A stretch of 64,000 bases of DNA from Acinetobacter tandoii DSM 14970 = CIP 107469 (GCF_000400735.1 NZ_KE007365.1:330188-394187), one strand, 5' to 3'; shown: positions 30,576 through 40,614, counted from the stretch's first letter. Numbers and translations are program-made. Notes: a model not told the origin generated them from the letters alone.

Positions 30576-30962
30576 TCAGCACACATCAACCAAATAGGCG
30601 ATGTGAAATAAAGCGACTTTTCTTAATATTAATGCATAGTTCTCTTTGCTAAATGACCAACATATCAATAAGAAAAGCAAAATAAGAGAGAATCTATCAA
30701 AAATTTTGAATATAAAATCTTCTCTATCAGAAGGTATTTGTAGATATGTGTTTGGGAATAAAAAAGCCAGCACTGTATAAAGAATAAACCCTCCCACCAT
30801 TAAAGCAGATGGAAGTAAAAATTTCTTATTAAACCTTGCATTAAACTGGATAGTTAACAAATATAGGAGTAAAAATCCTATACCTACCACCCCTCTCAAT
30901 CGAAAATAGCTGTCTAAAGAAATACAAAAAACAGCCAAATACAACAAAATCTTATTGTTCAT
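30576..30962 (-). pseudogene. Membrane protein truncated by IS copy 2 (O-antigen/capsule polymerase-like start)
   Basis: About 124 native residues, then three or four codons inside the IS and a stop. Four hydrophobic segments are present (about 5-18, 23-37, 52-70, 88-102), with the look of a Wzy/O-antigen ligase N-terminus (RLRGVVGIGFLLLYLL; FLLPSALMVGGFILYTVLAFLF). Such proteins have 10-12 helices and about 400 residues, so roughly two thirds is missing and was not found elsewhere in the window. It sits directly beyond the tailspike gene, where converting genes are often carried by phages. Assignment is tentative. Confidence 0.5.
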
Positions 30963-31115
30963 CTATGATACAGAATCAGTTTTTTACAATTGATCCGCAT
31001 TCTACTATAAAACTAAGTAGCAAATATATTTAAATAAATAGTCACAAACATCAGATACAAAGATCAAACAACCTTTAATTATTACATAAACAATTACTTA
31101 CAGAATCTTAAATAG

Positions 31116-31140
31116 AACAACCGCTGTATGCGGTTGTTTC
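31116..31140 (-). terminator. Terminator at the end of the late operon
   Basis: Stem AACAACCGC/GCGGTTGTT with a TGTAT loop a few bases past the tailspike stop. The downstream tract is only moderately T-rich on the minus strand. Confidence 0.7.
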
Positions 31141-31147
31141 TTAGTCA

Positions 31148-33610
31148 CTAACTCAAATCAATATGAATTCCTGCATTAGCCCACAAAGTAGAACTGCTTG
31201 CGCTAATTAAGCCTAAAATATCTAAAATGCGGTTTTTAATAACACGCTTTTTAACTATGGAGCTAGTATTCCAGTTGAACACTAACGGGTTTGCAGTATC
31301 TCGGCGCTGAATGCGAAGAGTATAGTTGCCCGCAGTTAATGCAGTTGATGTGAAAGTAAACTCGACATCCTGATAAGTCGTTGTGTTAATGCTTGCAACA
31401 GCACTTGTTGCTACAACAGCCCCAGAGCTATTAAGAATCTCTGCAAAAGTATTCGCACTTACGCCTGTCATTCGAATACGAGCTTTCGTCACACTTAGAC
31501 TTCGTTTTAAACCAATTGCTATGTCTATTGTTGCTGCACTTGTTCCAAGTGAATACTCGCCCCAAGCTAGACTAGAGTTTTCATATGTAACTCTTTGCGC
31601 TTCATAGCTATTCAAAGCTGAATACATATTCTTTTTAGTCAAACGGACATCTAAACGAGACATTAATGTCATGTCTGAACTTCGGAAATCAGCGTAGCTT
31701 TGAACGCTTAAGTTCTCACCATAATCGACAAAAGATGGATAACCACCACTTTGTCCGCTTGCAAGTGTGGTATCACCGGCAATATAAAGTTGGGCTGTTG
31801 TGTACCAATTTTCAAGATTCTGAGTAGCGAATGTAGCCAGTAATGAACGTGCATTTCCCAAAGAACACATCATCAATAGCTCGGATTTTCCAAAGTTATA
31901 AGGATCAACATATGGGGCGTGAACTTCGCGTGCCATACTTATGTTTGAACCCCAGCCAGAATTTCCCTCCAGATTGAAAGTCTTATTGTATTTCCCATTT
32001 ACACCAGTACCCATTCGCCAAAAGCAAATTAGTTGATCGTCGTAATAACAGATAGTCGGCTCTGCCGAGCCAGCTGATTCAAACTGAGCTGCTTGAGACA
32101 CAGCAATATCAGTTGTCAAAGTGTAGTCATAAACTGCGGTTGAACGATAAATACGGCATGAGCCGTCTAAACCGTAACTAGGAACAAGTAGATAACCAGC
32201 TGGAGTAATCAGTGTATTACCCCATGTAAAATGGTTGGTTGGTAATGAAATCTTGCGAGTGTTTTCCACTGTGTTGTTTGTGCAGTTATATACCAGTAAA
32301 TAGGTATCGTATGTGCTTGCACTAGTCTGCATGGCAAATTTTACCAGTAAGCGATTAGCATACTGAGGCATGATTGAGATATTAATATCTCGAATATCTT
32401 GACCAACTACACTTGTAAAAAGAACTTGCTTGTTTATCGCGTTGTTCTTGTTTCGATCAATGATATACATAACAAGACTGGACGGAACAGAAGCATTGTA
32501 ATAGTGGTTTTGACCGCATCGAACAGCTACATATTCTTTACCATTTGCTAATGCAGAGCAGCCAAATCCACTGTAACGGTTACTTGAATCGACGTGCTGA
32601 CCGAACTCATCTTCTAATGTAATAATTCCATTTCTATTGGATCCCTTGCGATATTCAGATTTCATCACCCGATCATGGTTAATAAATCTTAAATCCCCAT
32701 TGCCATTAAAATTTGCAGTATCAACATTCGAATTGTCTAAAGAAAATGTCTGACTATCGGGAATTAAAATTTTTAAACTTTTGGCTTTTGCGTATGTATC
32801 TGCGGCTGTTATCGCTACTGTGGCATTAATACCTGTCAACGCACCAAAATCAAATACACTCAGATTTTTAGTATCTACACGCTCCCACCCCATGACAACT
32901 GTTGCATTATCATCTTCAAGTGCACGTACAGAGTTATATTTAAATAATCCACCACCTACAGAATCACTTGTATGCTGAAGAACTTGCACCAATTGCCCTT
33001 CTATACGTGGAACTAACGTTCTTAAAAGGCTTAATGATTCTATTTTTTGAATAGTCAAATCATTAATCTGTTTTTGTGTTTGAGTGCCGTCTTGAACAAA
33101 CTGGGATGGTAATCCCACAACAGGCTCACCAATGATAGAGCTTGCAATGCCATCAATGTACGCCTTTAAATCCGCTTCTCTTGTTTGAGCTAATTCATCA
33201 TAAGAAATATCAGCTAAAATTCGCGCCTGTGTCTCAAAATCAACGAGATGCTTCCACTCTTGCAAGATTGCTGTGAGCTTATCCAAAGCACGTTCTAATG
33301 CATCAGGGTAAAAGTTGTCGTAGTTTGTAATGTCTAAAAGCTGATCTACAGGGGTTTTGCCTCCTACATAAAAAAATGTTGAAGTGTCTGGCGCTTCAAC
33401 AAATGTGATATATCCCCCCAAGTTTCCTTCATTCATAGTGACAGCATATAAAGCCTCATCCATGAATTCGAAGTCATCACCAGCTTTTACACGGACTGCT
33501 ACACCTGTTTCATCTTCCTGATTGAATACTCGAAATGTAAAATCGAATCGTGTATTTACCCCATTACCAACATAGAGCTGACTAAGTCGATCGGTAACTT
33601 GAACTGTCAT
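31148..33610 (-). CDS. Tailspike/tail fibre with T7 gp17-like N-terminus
   Basis: 820 residues from ATG 33610 (GGTGG site); the frame is open further up but the phage-like N-terminus starts here. Residues 1-150 match the particle-binding domain of T7 gp17-type fibres (QVTDRLSQLYVGNGVNTRFDFTFRVF). The middle (about 330-680) is beta-rich with Trp/Tyr/Gly repeats reminiscent of a sialidase-like propeller. The last 130 residues form a beta-sandwich-like module (TTTYQDVEFTFTS, AGNYTLRIQRRD). It should bind, and possibly cleave, the capsule of its host. No catalytic residues assigned. Confidence 0.85.
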   Translation of the reverse strand: MTVQVTDRLSQLYVGNGVNTRFDFTFRVFNQEDETGVAVRVKAGDDFEFMDEALYAVTMNEGNLGGYITFVEAPDTSTFFYVGGKTPVDQLLDITNYDNFYPDALERALDKLTAILQEWKHLVDFETQARILADISYDELAQTREADLKAYIDGIASSIIGEPVVGLPSQFVQDGTQTQKQINDLTIQKIESLSLLRTLVPRIEGQLVQVLQHTSDSVGGGLFKYNSVRALEDDNATVVMGWERVDTKNLSVFDFGALTGINATVAITAADTYAKAKSLKILIPDSQTFSLDNSNVDTANFNGNGDLRFINHDRVMKSEYRKGSNRNGIITLEDEFGQHVDSSNRYSGFGCSALANGKEYVAVRCGQNHYYNASVPSSLVMYIIDRNKNNAINKQVLFTSVVGQDIRDINISIMPQYANRLLVKFAMQTSASTYDTYLLVYNCTNNTVENTRKISLPTNHFTWGNTLITPAGYLLVPSYGLDGSCRIYRSTAVYDYTLTTDIAVSQAAQFESAGSAEPTICYYDDQLICFWRMGTGVNGKYNKTFNLEGNSGWGSNISMAREVHAPYVDPYNFGKSELLMMCSLGNARSLLATFATQNLENWYTTAQLYIAGDTTLASGQSGGYPSFVDYGENLSVQSYADFRSSDMTLMSRLDVRLTKKNMYSALNSYEAQRVTYENSSLAWGEYSLGTSAATIDIAIGLKRSLSVTKARIRMTGVSANTFAEILNSSGAVVATSAVASINTTTYQDVEFTFTSTALTAGNYTLRIQRRDTANPLVFNWNTSSIVKKRVIKNRILDILGLISASSSTLWANAGIHIDLS

Positions 33611-33622
33611 GTTTCCACCAAT

Positions 33623-33647
33623 AAAAAAGGTTGTAATTTCTACAACC
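33623..33647 (-). terminator. Terminator between the giant virion gene and the tailspike
   Basis: On the minus strand GGTTGTA/TACAACC with a 5-nt loop and six T, ending 12 bp before the tailspike ATG. It would reduce read-through into the tailspike unless antiterminated. Confidence 0.75.
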
Positions 33648-33705
33648 AATTCTATGTAAGCTCTTAAACAATAGGGCTGTTCAAGGCCATGGACTGTCAA
33701 CAGAC

Positions 33706-36700
33706 TTATTCTTCAGGGGCGTGCTTCCCTGTAATTGTCCCACGTGCAGCATCATACATACTCTCAGGTGCTTCCTTCTTCCCTTGTGAAATTGACAACC
33801 AATAGCCAGAAGGCTTACCAAGCACAGCAAATGGAATGCCAGTGGTGAGTGTTGCAGTGTTCAGAAAGTCTTTAGCAGCCTTACCTTGATTGACTTCCTT
33901 TTCTTCGTCCAAAGCAGTTTTGGCATGCTTAATTAGACCTAAACCGCTTTCACCCATACTGAACACAGGTGATGCTGTGTAGCGGTCATTCATGACATTA
34001 TCATCCGTGTTGCTGATAGCAGCATTCACCACATTACCTGCGTATGGCACAAATGCTGAAAGCATCTTGAATTGTGATAATGCTAATTTAGCAGACAGAT
34101 CATCCCATTTTTCACCGTCATCATCACTATCCTCTAAACCACCTGCAAAGATAATACCAAGCAATTCAGAAAGCATTGAAGGGATAGAGATCATCATCAG
34201 TGCCACATAAGCTAATCGTGGTGAAGCCTTCACCCAACTACCATTCGTAGCTTCAAGTGCAAGCTTCACTTCTGTATTTGCAGTGTTCCAAACCATGTTG
34301 AACCAGTTGTAAAACATCAGGAACATGCGCTTCGCAGGTGAGCCACGCTCAAGGTTGGATACCCCTTCAGGTGACATATCCGTCATGTATTGGCGAATTA
34401 CCGCATCTGCTGCGTGTACAGCATCATATTGATTCAAACCCATCTCAGTATAGTGATTGAACGCAGCTTGCCATGAAACAACTTCCATTGGTCTTTGAAT
34501 GGTGGTCTGCAATACATAAGCATGTTTCATCGTAAAATCTTTAACTGTCTGAACCGCATTCTTATTAAAAACCATGTCGTCTACAGCATAGCGATATTCG
34601 TCTGCCGCCTGATCCCATCGGGTTTTCATGAAGTCCGACATTTCCATGATTTGCTCTGCCATGTGCTGGCGAGTCACTACAGACTTAAAGTATTCACCTT
34701 GGGCTTTGATTAGAAGCTTTGGCGGTACCGCAACAGCTACTTGTGCAAATCCAGTGAACTGCTCAATGGCGTTTTTCAAGTTACCTGCCATGATTGCAAT
34801 ACCTGTATTCCGACGCAAAGCCTTAAATACATTGTCCAATAATCTTGAGTCAGTGCTTTGATCAACAGACTGGTCAGCAATTGCTTTTAGCCAAGGGTTA
34901 AAGATTTGCTTTGTCGCAAACGGCAAGACTCGCTCAAGTTCATTACGGAAATCCTTATTCAACAATAAGCGCCCAATTTGGCGAATCTGTAGTTCAAGAT
35001 GGATATAGCGAAGCTCTTTATCTAAGTGACTAGGTAAGCGCGATAAATCCAGTTCAAGCATGTCGCTGTATCGATCTGCACGTGACTTAGTAAAGTTGGC
35101 ACCCGTAGTCGCAATATCCAAAGCCTGCAAGTTGTTTTCTGCAAGGTTTTTATCCTGGATACGGTCTTGCTCATTTGAACGTATGCGGTCATAGGATGCA
35201 GGCACATAACCACCTTTATATTCACCGAATGGCGTGCTGATTGGTGACGTTGGCAACTCATCAAAATAACGGCCATTAATCTTTTTATGGGTTAATTGAG
35301 CCTGTCCTTTATATCGATCAAATAGGTCCCAAAGTTTTTGAGCCGTGTCCATATCATTTTTAGTGATTGTGCCTTCAGCAATCATACGATTAAAGAACTG
35401 ATCCCATTGACTGAAATCCACAGAACCATCTTCAAGACGACTACCCCAACCATAGCCAATCACTAAACGCTCTTTGTTGCTCATATTGCCAGTGTGCAAA
35501 ATGGCATGAATCAAAGCCTGCTTACCCACGAATGTGTAATTATTCAACTCAGGTGCTGCAATCTTTGAATTATCTAACTTTCCAAAGCCCTCAAAAATCT
35601 TAACAACATCATCTAGCATCTTAGTTTTTTCAATGCGGTACTTGCTCAATGCATCTTGCATCGGGTTAATCAAATACTCACGGTACTTTCCAGTGACACC
35701 ACCATCTAACCACGTTACAACCTGATCCACACGTTTAGCCGAAGCACCAAGCTCCATAAACTTAACTTTAAGTTCTGCTGTCTTGTCTTTTCCGAGCATG
35801 TCTTGCTGAATCTTCTCAACGCTCTTTTTACCGCTAGACTGTTGAATCAACTCATCACGTACCTGTTCGCGCTCAATCGCTTCATTGGTGGTGTGCCAGA
35901 CTTTGTTTTCACGTGAACGGTGCCAAAGCGTTTCGACTGCTGCCATAACAGCACTAAACTGCTCTAATGTGAGTTCTTTATAACTTTGGTTTTCAGGCAA
36001 AGCACCTATGTTCTGAATCTCTGCATAGGTGGTTGGATCATATTTGCGAATCAAATCCAATTGATGTTCATAGTTGGTGGATTCTCTTCCTAAATCATAT
36101 TTACCTAAAATTGCACGTGCCGCTGTGACCATATCAAAATCACGGTTTTTGGCTAATTTTTCATTATTGCCAAAGACCTTTTTGACAAGGTTTAAATGGC
36201 TTTGCACTTGGTCCTTTGCATCGTAGCTGTATTTGGTCGCAAAGAACTGAACCAACTGATTTCGCTTATGTCTTGCCGCTTCCACAGATTGACCTTTGCG
36301 GAATGCATCACTTGCCATCTTTCCTAAACGTGCATCATCCTGAGCACGTAGATGTGGTCGAATATCTTTTAATTTTTGGCGTTGAATCATGTCACGTGCC
36401 ACAGATTTTGCAGCTTCATTTAAAGCTGATTTTCTGCCTAAAAGACCATTCAAAGCCGCCATTTCAGCCGATAAAACACGTGCACGGATTTCATTATGTA
36501 AGGCCGATTCAACCGCTTCAACAATACTTTGCTGATCGTAGAACTCCGAATACTGCACAGCCATACGTTCATCAGTTAATTGCTCAATGCGCTGCTTAGG
36601 TGTTGGTGCACTGATTAAGTCTCGCACTAATGCATCACCACTTTCATAGCCAAACATCTCAGCAACCAAATCAGGGTTTTCACCGCCACGCTGTGCAAAA

Positions 36701-39700
36701 CCATAGGCACCTTTAGAGATGCGATTGAAAATTTCACTATCTGGTCCATACTTGGCTTCAATCCAGTCCAGAGATAGTTTCGCTTTAGTTACCAAGCCTT
36801 CTGAATAACGCTGCAAGATATCCATGTCTTGTGAGTAATCTAAGAGCTCAGGATCAACCTGATTTGAGTATTGCTTGTTACTAATAAGCTGTTCAGAGAA
36901 CTTATCTTCAAGCTCACGTGTATCAAATTTGCCGTTATCATCTTTTGTTAAATAACCTTCTTCAACAAGTCGTTCAGACATTGCCTCAATTGATAGGCCT
37001 TTAACTTTAGATTTGCTTGAACGCACCACTGGCTGATTTGCCACGCCTGATTTAATTGTGGCTGGTTGATCAATCCCCCAAGTGCTTTCAACTTCGTTGG
37101 CATCCAAACCACCAAATTTGGCAATAGCTTCAAAAAGATTATCACGCTCAGGCTCAACTTTTTTCAGGTTGGTTTTAGGCTTTGGATCAGAAGGTTGACG
37201 TAGAAAAGCCATGGCTTGATAAACAGGCTCTTGCGCTACATCCTTTGCAATTTCCTCTCGTACCGCTTCACGCTTCTTATTAGCTTCACGTTGCAGTGTG
37301 CGCATGTACTTGGTTTTTTGCTTTTGATACCAGGATAAATTCTGGATAGATTTCTGTTCTAAAGTATTAATCGCCAGTTCAGTTGCAGCTTCATGATCCT
37401 GACGCATTTCATCATAATCTTTTGGAGAAATACCCAAGCGCATTGAATCATCTTGTTTAATCAGCATCTCAAGGTTATAAGCTGCTTCAGCTTCCTTGAT
37501 TGAACTTTCTGAGGCAAGCATACGATCCATAACGCCAGTGATATCACTGCTTAATTCAGCACGGTCATTGATGCCTAAGAACTTCTCAATGTTGCGATAT
37601 ACCGCAATCATGAATTGACGGAACCGGTTAAATACCTGCTTTAAATCTGCATTCGGTGCTTTGCCTGTATACACATACTGCTCAAATGTCTCTGCAAACT
37701 TCTCATGCACTTCTGTCTTTTCTGCATCAGTGAAGAAATCCCATTCATTCAAGCTTTCAAAATCAGCCTTAGCCCACTTTAGAACGGTCTCCATATCTTC
37801 ACGGATTTGCACTGGTGCATCTGGACTTAAAGCCAACTGCATATTCATTTCAAGAAAATGGTGCCCCAACTCGTGTACGAATGTTGAGAAGTCGGCATTT
37901 TTGCTTAAAACAATCGTTGATCCATCTTGACCGATGTTGAATGTAATTGAGCCACGTGTACCGCCATTGGTTTGATTGTATTTTTTTCCAAATGGAGAAC
38001 GATACATTGTCTCGCTGATTTCATAATCCTTATTTCTGCCCTTGTTCTCAACAAAGCCATGTCTTTTATAGAAATCAACCAAGCGACTTTTATTCCCCCC
38101 AAAATCTGAACTTGGTGTGAGAATCATAGTTTTGTTAGCTGCATCTGCATAATCAAGTATTTCCTTCATGGCTTTAGAGCCAACACCTTTGCTACGTGCA
38201 GTTTCTGGAACAATGATTTTATGTAAAGAGATAAAATTACTTTTTGGGTTGCCTTTTAAACCAAGATCAATACCGTATTTTTCTTTCAAGCCAGTAGCAA
38301 AGTCATCTAAAGAAATAGTCTGTTGTGACATTTCAGACTGATTAAAGGTTGCACTCTGTTCGGCAGAGTTATTTGATACCTCATTGGTAATGCGAATTGG
38401 ATAACGATCAAAAGCTTCTTTTGCCGTAATCCCTAGCTTCTCACCTAAGGTTGAATAGAATGCTGAAGTAAGCTCACCTGCTGCACGATTGTATTTGGCA
38501 TTGAATGTACCCACATCGGCCAATTGACCTTGCACCTCTGTTGCAACTTGTTCGCGTGCATCATCAGCCACTTCAAAAGCAGCTTGTTCATTCAAGAATA
38601 CATCCGCTTCCGCTTGCATCTGCTCAGTAGTTCTATTGAAAATATCCTGTGCCTCAAGGTATGTCGGCATATCAGGATTAGAACGGATATTCTCCACAAA
38701 GCCTGATGGATCCTCTATCGAAGACATAGCAGACACAAATTCATCAATCGGAATCTGCACCGTACTATTGAACTCCTGTGCATCACCTAACTGGTTTTGC
38801 AGACTTGGCGCACGTGCAAATAAATCCTCAGGATCAAGGTCTCGATCTCGCAATAACTGGTTGAAGGTCTGACCATCAATGTAGACCTCTCCAACTGCAC
38901 CATGTTCTTCTACAGCTTGTCGAATGAAGGATTGGCTTGTCTCTTCATCACGTTGTGCTGTCTTAGTTTCCTTATTCTGATTAATCAGATTGGAAAGCAC
39001 TGAAGCAAAGGTTGTGGACTTAACAGCATTGGCTTGCTGCTCCTGGTACATCTGATCAATTGCCAACTGTGCTGTGTACTGATTCTTGACCTTGCCAGCC
39101 GAAACAATGGCAACCTCAGGTGCAGACATTGCCAAGCCCAATACACCTTCTAATGCCATTTCTACAGGATTAGCTTGTTCACCTACTGCATCGGCTGCAC
39201 CTTGAACAGAATACATGCCTGCAGCTGATTGAATAACTGCTTGCCCTCCTACAGTCCGCATTGGACCACCAAAGCCAACAGGTAACAACAAACCGCCTAA
39301 GGCTGAATACTTGGCAGAACCCCATGTCTTAGCCGCTGCATAGTCAATCTGTTCTTCCTTGGTTAAAAACTTCTCGCGTGCCTCTGCCATATTTTGACCG
39401 TAAGATGCTACAAAATCAGCCGCACCAGCACCCAATGCACCTTCCATCGAACTTCCTGCAAGTGCTACACCACGAACCACACTACTAGCTCTTTGCATAT
39501 TCATCAATACTGGTGCATAACGCGCAGTACTTCGTGTCAGTGTCTGCGATAAAACATTTCCAGAACCAGCACCAAGTGCAAAGCCTGCAATGCTTGGTGG
39601 TAACTGTTCAGCAGTAAATTCAGCCAACAAACCTAAATCAGCATTTTTCACGAACTCTTGTGCAGCACCCAATACCCCTGCATCGTTGGTCTGTGCTGCA

Positions 39701-40536
39701 AGCTGCATGTCTGATAATGCCTGTGACATTTCGCCTGATTGCGGAATCTTGTTTTTATACAGTGTGAATCGGTCAAGCATTGATGCATCACCAGTGACAG
39801 CAAATTTAGCTGCACCCATCGTCTGCCAAATTGATGCATAGCCTCGCTTTGTTGCATTCACATAACGATTGCCTTGATCCTCAGCATTCACTGGTTCAGC
39901 ACTTGCTGTATTGTTCGCCCAATACAACTGATTGCTCATGTACTGTTTGAATCTTGCCGCAGCATAAACGCCATGGCTTTTCTTAATCTCATTGAACTGC
40001 TGCTCAATGGTCTGTTCTATTGATTGCGGAAATAATGGCTTGTTCAACTCTTGAATGTGCTGATTTGGAACCTTAGGCTGAATTTGTTTGCTCGGGTCTT
40101 CATACAATCCAAGATTTTGAAGTGTTTTCTTCTGTTCAGGTGTTGTGCCTTTCTTAAAAATCTCCTGAATGTCGTTGTAGTCCACTGTTTGACGTGGCTC
40201 AGTAATCGAAGGTTTTAGCAGTAGAACTGAATCACTGACACGCTTTAAGCCGCCAAAATCATCAAGAGAAATTGCCGCCTGATTTGGATCAAGTGCATAT
40301 TTCCCCAACACTGGATCACTGGCAACTACATCATTAATGCGCTTTTGTGTATTTACCTCATCTGCTACAGATGCAATCTCTTCGGGTGTCTGTGTGATTT
40401 TGGAATAGTCCAGACCTAAAGACTTTGCAGCCTTACGTGCACGCGCTTCAGTATCCGCAATTTGGGTGGGATTTTTACCTTGGTTTAATTCTAATAATTG
40501 ACCAATTGTAAGATTTGTTTGGTTTTGATCAGACAT
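33706..40536 (-). CDS. Giant polyvalent/internal virion protein with GNAT-like and metallopeptidase motifs
   Basis: 2276 residues. N-terminal third has Gly/Ala-rich hydrophobic stretches (about 310-440) as in ejected virion proteins, and VYIDGQTFNQLL / VQIPIDEFVSAM segments typical of large polyvalent proteins. A GNAT-like module follows (about 740-840; motif RSKGVGSKAM at 781-790). A zincin motif HELGHH is at 888-893. The rest is mostly helical (WYQKQKTKYMRTLQREANKK; NYEHQLDLIRKYDPTTY), with a membrane-like helix near 2110-2130. Probably packaged in the head and injected with the DNA. The ATG has no visible ribosome site and lies directly under a hairpin. Confidence 0.8.
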   Translation of the reverse strand: MSDQNQTNLTIGQLLELNQGKNPTQIADTEARARKAAKSLGLDYSKITQTPEEIASVADEVNTQKRINDVVASDPVLGKYALDPNQAAISLDDFGGLKRVSDSVLLLKPSITEPRQTVDYNDIQEIFKKGTTPEQKKTLQNLGLYEDPSKQIQPKVPNQHIQELNKPLFPQSIEQTIEQQFNEIKKSHGVYAAARFKQYMSNQLYWANNTASAEPVNAEDQGNRYVNATKRGYASIWQTMGAAKFAVTGDASMLDRFTLYKNKIPQSGEMSQALSDMQLAAQTNDAGVLGAAQEFVKNADLGLLAEFTAEQLPPSIAGFALGAGSGNVLSQTLTRSTARYAPVLMNMQRASSVVRGVALAGSSMEGALGAGAADFVASYGQNMAEAREKFLTKEEQIDYAAAKTWGSAKYSALGGLLLPVGFGGPMRTVGGQAVIQSAAGMYSVQGAADAVGEQANPVEMALEGVLGLAMSAPEVAIVSAGKVKNQYTAQLAIDQMYQEQQANAVKSTTFASVLSNLINQNKETKTAQRDEETSQSFIRQAVEEHGAVGEVYIDGQTFNQLLRDRDLDPEDLFARAPSLQNQLGDAQEFNSTVQIPIDEFVSAMSSIEDPSGFVENIRSNPDMPTYLEAQDIFNRTTEQMQAEADVFLNEQAAFEVADDAREQVATEVQGQLADVGTFNAKYNRAAGELTSAFYSTLGEKLGITAKEAFDRYPIRITNEVSNNSAEQSATFNQSEMSQQTISLDDFATGLKEKYGIDLGLKGNPKSNFISLHKIIVPETARSKGVGSKAMKEILDYADAANKTMILTPSSDFGGNKSRLVDFYKRHGFVENKGRNKDYEISETMYRSPFGKKYNQTNGGTRGSITFNIGQDGSTIVLSKNADFSTFVHELGHHFLEMNMQLALSPDAPVQIREDMETVLKWAKADFESLNEWDFFTDAEKTEVHEKFAETFEQYVYTGKAPNADLKQVFNRFRQFMIAVYRNIEKFLGINDRAELSSDITGVMDRMLASESSIKEAEAAYNLEMLIKQDDSMRLGISPKDYDEMRQDHEAATELAINTLEQKSIQNLSWYQKQKTKYMRTLQREANKKREAVREEIAKDVAQEPVYQAMAFLRQPSDPKPKTNLKKVEPERDNLFEAIAKFGGLDANEVESTWGIDQPATIKSGVANQPVVRSSKSKVKGLSIEAMSERLVEEGYLTKDDNGKFDTRELEDKFSEQLISNKQYSNQVDPELLDYSQDMDILQRYSEGLVTKAKLSLDWIEAKYGPDSEIFNRISKGAYGFAQRGGENPDLVAEMFGYESGDALVRDLISAPTPKQRIEQLTDERMAVQYSEFYDQQSIVEAVESALHNEIRARVLSAEMAALNGLLGRKSALNEAAKSVARDMIQRQKLKDIRPHLRAQDDARLGKMASDAFRKGQSVEAARHKRNQLVQFFATKYSYDAKDQVQSHLNLVKKVFGNNEKLAKNRDFDMVTAARAILGKYDLGRESTNYEHQLDLIRKYDPTTYAEIQNIGALPENQSYKELTLEQFSAVMAAVETLWHRSRENKVWHTTNEAIEREQVRDELIQQSSGKKSVEKIQQDMLGKDKTAELKVKFMELGASAKRVDQVVTWLDGGVTGKYREYLINPMQDALSKYRIEKTKMLDDVVKIFEGFGKLDNSKIAAPELNNYTFVGKQALIHAILHTGNMSNKERLVIGYGWGSRLEDGSVDFSQWDQFFNRMIAEGTITKNDMDTAQKLWDLFDRYKGQAQLTHKKINGRYFDELPTSPISTPFGEYKGGYVPASYDRIRSNEQDRIQDKNLAENNLQALDIATTGANFTKSRADRYSDMLELDLSRLPSHLDKELRYIHLELQIRQIGRLLLNKDFRNELERVLPFATKQIFNPWLKAIADQSVDQSTDSRLLDNVFKALRRNTGIAIMAGNLKNAIEQFTGFAQVAVAVPPKLLIKAQGEYFKSVVTRQHMAEQIMEMSDFMKTRWDQAADEYRYAVDDMVFNKNAVQTVKDFTMKHAYVLQTTIQRPMEVVSWQAAFNHYTEMGLNQYDAVHAADAVIRQYMTDMSPEGVSNLERGSPAKRMFLMFYNWFNMVWNTANTEVKLALEATNGSWVKASPRLAYVALMMISIPSMLSELLGIIFAGGLEDSDDDGEKWDDLSAKLALSQFKMLSAFVPYAGNVVNAAISNTDDNVMNDRYTASPVFSMGESGLGLIKHAKTALDEEKEVNQGKAAKDFLNTATLTTGIPFAVLGKPSGYWLSISQGKKEAPESMYDAARGTITGKHAPEE

Positions 40537-40582
40537 AATAAAAGCACTTAAGACTACAGACTTAGGTAATCTTAAATGCTCT
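40537..40582 (-). promoter_or_regulatory. Terminator-like hairpin immediately before the giant gene's ATG
   Basis: On the minus strand GCATTTAAGA pairs with TCTTAAGTGC (10 bp, one G-U) around a 16-nt loop, followed by TTTTATT and then the ATG. It could terminate transcription, hide the start, or both. Confidence 0.6.
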
Positions 40583-40614
40583 TAGAATGTAATTAGGTGT
40601 TTGCTGTTGACAGG

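Larger units (their letters stand above)
29315..30588 (-). mobile_element. IS3-family insertion sequence, copy 2 (1274 bp, inverted)
   Basis: Same length as copy 1 and apparently identical, in opposite orientation. It interrupts a replication gene on its left and a membrane protein gene on its right. Flanking triplets GTT and ACC do not match each other or those of copy 1. Confidence 0.93.

Noticed and set aside
25761..30588. Intact composite transposon carrying cargo
   Set aside because: Inverted identical IS copies fit the shape, but outer flanks show no target duplication and the inner genes are partly broken, so rearrangement is at least as likely.
22400..31140. tRNA gene, dif-like site or attachment core marking prophage insertion
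   Set aside because: No tRNA cloverleaf or convincing XerC/XerD site was found, and the right end of the prophage is outside the window so att repeats cannot be paired.
31100..33700. Diversity-generating retroelement expected from the BPP-1-like head genes
   Set aside because: No reverse transcriptase frame and no near-identical template/variable repeat pair was seen near the tailspike; the spike is not Mtd-like.
36216..36599. 127-codon plus-strand frame inside the giant virion gene
   Set aside because: Rich in His, Gln, Cys and Leu, as expected of an opposite-strand reading; no start signal.
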